From Steroidobacteraceae bacterium (GTDB taxonomy: Bacteria; Pseudomonadota; Gammaproteobacteria; Steroidobacterales; Steroidobacteraceae), in the NCBI GenBank assembly GCA_025451845.1, contig JANWJS010000021.1, forward strand, positions 1-64,000: 64,000 nucleotides of DNA. The letters run 5' to 3'. Made by a program: the position numbers and the translations under genes. The notes beneath the pieces are model-generated. The model worked only from the letters and a program-made list of their open reading frames with translations. It had not been told where the DNA came from and searched no databases. Of the stretch, positions 62,629-64,000 are shown piece by piece. Within the stretch, counting starts at the first letter, position 1. Each line of letters opens with the position of its first letter.

Positions 62629-64000
62629 TGACGCCGAGGCACCTCGATATTTCCTGCCGCGAAAGCACCATTCTGGGCGCGCTGGCGGCGCTGCTATTGA
62701 CCACCAGCGCGGCTGGGAGCGGACGTGCCATGACGGCACTGGACTACGCGGGCGCGGAGCGCTTCATGCCCTACAACACGGAGCCGCTCGTCGATCATGC
62801 CGTCCAGAAGGTGCACTGGCTTGATGACCGGCGCTTCTGGTACGTCGATCACGATTCCGGCGGCGATCGGTACCGGTTGATGACTGCCGCCACCGGCCGT
62901 GTCAGCCCCGTGTTCGATCAGCCGAAGCTTGCCGCCGCGCTCGGCAAGGTGACGGCTGAGCCGGTCGCCGCGACCAAGCTCGCGATCGATGCGATCGACA
63001 TCAGGAGCGCCGGCCGGTTTGAGATCACCCGCGACGGGAAGGTCTACCTGTGCGACCTGACCGGGGCCGGCCATTGCGCCGACAAAGCGAGCGTTATCAA
63101 GACCGGGAAGGAGCCGGGGATCGCCTCGCCGAATGGCAAGCTCGAGGCCTTCCTCCGCGACTGGAACCTTTGGGTACGCAACGTGGCGACGGGCAAGGAG
63201 ACTCAGCTCACCTTCGACGGCAAGAAGGACTTCGGCTATGCGACCGACAACGCGGGCTGGCGGCAATCCGACAAGCCCGTGCTCAACTGGTCGCCGGACT
63301 CGAGCGAGATCGCCACTTATCAGCAGGATCAGCGCCAGGTAGGAGACATGGACCTCGTGAGTACGCGGATCGGACACCCCGAGCTCAAACAATGGAAATA
63401 TCCCCTGCCCGGGGATACGCACATTTTCATGATGGAGCCCGTAGTCGTCGTTGTCGCCACCCGCCAGGTGGTGCGGCTGAAGCTCCCTCCCCAGCAGCGC
63501 ATCTCGAGCCTCTGCGATGACATCACCTGCAAGTCCGATGGCAGTTGGGATGATGCCAAGTGGGCTCCCGACGGCAAGACCCTCGCACTGGTGAGCACCT
63601 CGCGGGACCGCATGCACGAATGGTTTCAAATCGCCGACGCCCGTACCGGCGCGGTGCGGACTGCCTTCGAGGACAGCGCCCCCAGCTACTACCGCAGCGG
63701 CATCGACGCGGTGAGCTGGCGCTATCTGCCCAGCTCGGACCAGGCGATCTGGTACAGCGAGCGCACCAACTGGGGCAACCTCTATCTCTACGATCTGAAG
63801 ACCGGCAAGCTGGAGCACTCCATCACGACGGGTGAAGGCGATGTGACGGAAGTTCTGCACGTCGATAGCAAGACGCGAACGGTGTGGTTCCGCGCGGTTG
63901 GGCGCACACCGGGTGTCAACCCGTATTACCAACAGCTGTGGAGCGCCAGCCTGGATGGAGGCAAGGCCAAGCTGCTGACGCCTGAGCCGTGCGATCACGC
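62629..64000 (+). CDS. DPP-IV-like S9 prolyl peptidase, 3' end outside window
   Basis: Not in the ORF track because it runs off the right edge. ATG 62629 follows GGGGGAG. It begins MTPRHLDISCRESTILGALAALLLTTSAAG (signal peptide) and continues as a beta-propeller of the S9B/dipeptidyl-peptidase IV type (NTEPLVDHAVQKVHWLDDRRFWYVDHD; LNWSPDSSEIATYQQDQRQV; WAPDGKTLALVSTSRDRMHEWFQIAD). About 457 residues are visible; the catalytic alpha/beta-hydrolase domain lies beyond. Fits the surrounding peptidase/amidase/TonB-receptor group. Confidence 0.88.

Noticed and set aside
62694-63998. 434-residue minus-strand ORF at the right edge
   Set aside because: Shadow of the truncated S9 peptidase on the plus strand, which has an RBS, signal peptide and family motifs.

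Overview
The window reads as one continuous stretch of a GC-rich gammaproteobacterial chromosome. The gene content supports this: the fis-purH-purD block, rhlB, greB, ttcA, plsB, biosynthetic speA, a YigB-type phosphatase and M61/S9/TonB-receptor genes. The gene set resembles the Steroidobacter/Nevskia/Lysobacter side of the class, but that placement is inference; no rRNA or tRNA gene is present and genus cannot be fixed. No intact prophage, transposase or CRISPR array was seen.

Layout. 1-4.8 kb: end of a DUF3426 membrane protein carrying an 18-bp minisatellite, then fis-purH-purD with overlapping or touching genes, then a small ORF. 4.9-9.4 kb: trxA-rho on the minus strand, diverging from rhlB, a DUF465 gene and an arfB-like peptide-release factor. 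9.4-19 kb: a long minus-strand run with an L,D-transpeptidase lipoprotein, an orphan phage-tail-sheath-like protein, a TPR/beta-barrel plus processive GT2 pair (probable exopolysaccharide export and synthesis), an alpha/beta hydrolase and plsB. 19-26 kb: a small gene with a terminator, greB, homospermidine synthase with a GST, an SseA-type sulfurtransferase, arginine decarboxylase speA and an RRM protein. 26-33.4 kb: an exported methyltransferase-like lipoprotein, a UvrD-type helicase, a NUDIX hydrolase, a pair of unrecognised helical proteins, a HAD phosphatase and a second GST. 33.4-39.6 kb: a minus-strand operon of M32 carboxypeptidase, ttcA, a tyrosine-phosphatase/ADP-ribosylglycohydrolase fusion, a zinc metallopeptidase and a D-Ala-D-Ala-ligase-like ATP-grasp enzyme. 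39.7-50.6 kb: glycogen metabolism (glgA on plus; glgP, glgC, GH57, malQ and a LEA-2 lipoprotein on minus), interrupted by a cyclic-di-GMP-I riboswitch in front of a secreted Ig-like/FN3 protein. 50.7-64 kb: outer-membrane nutrient uptake and protein digestion (M61 protease, two large TonB-dependent receptors, a DUF192 protein, an exported amidase, and a DPP-IV-like S9 protease cut by the window end).

The intergenic space is unusual. At least three related families of composite palindromic repeats (called A, B and C here) recur in it. Their hairpins share a CCGYT loop and carry compensatory base changes between copies. Two copies supply or abut the TAG stop codon of rho and sseA, and others run into the 5' ends of arfB, the sseA ORF and the metallopeptidase gene. 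The strongest candidates for something undescribed are this repeat family, the orphan sheath gene, and the phosphatase-ARH / metallopeptidase / ATP-grasp operon.
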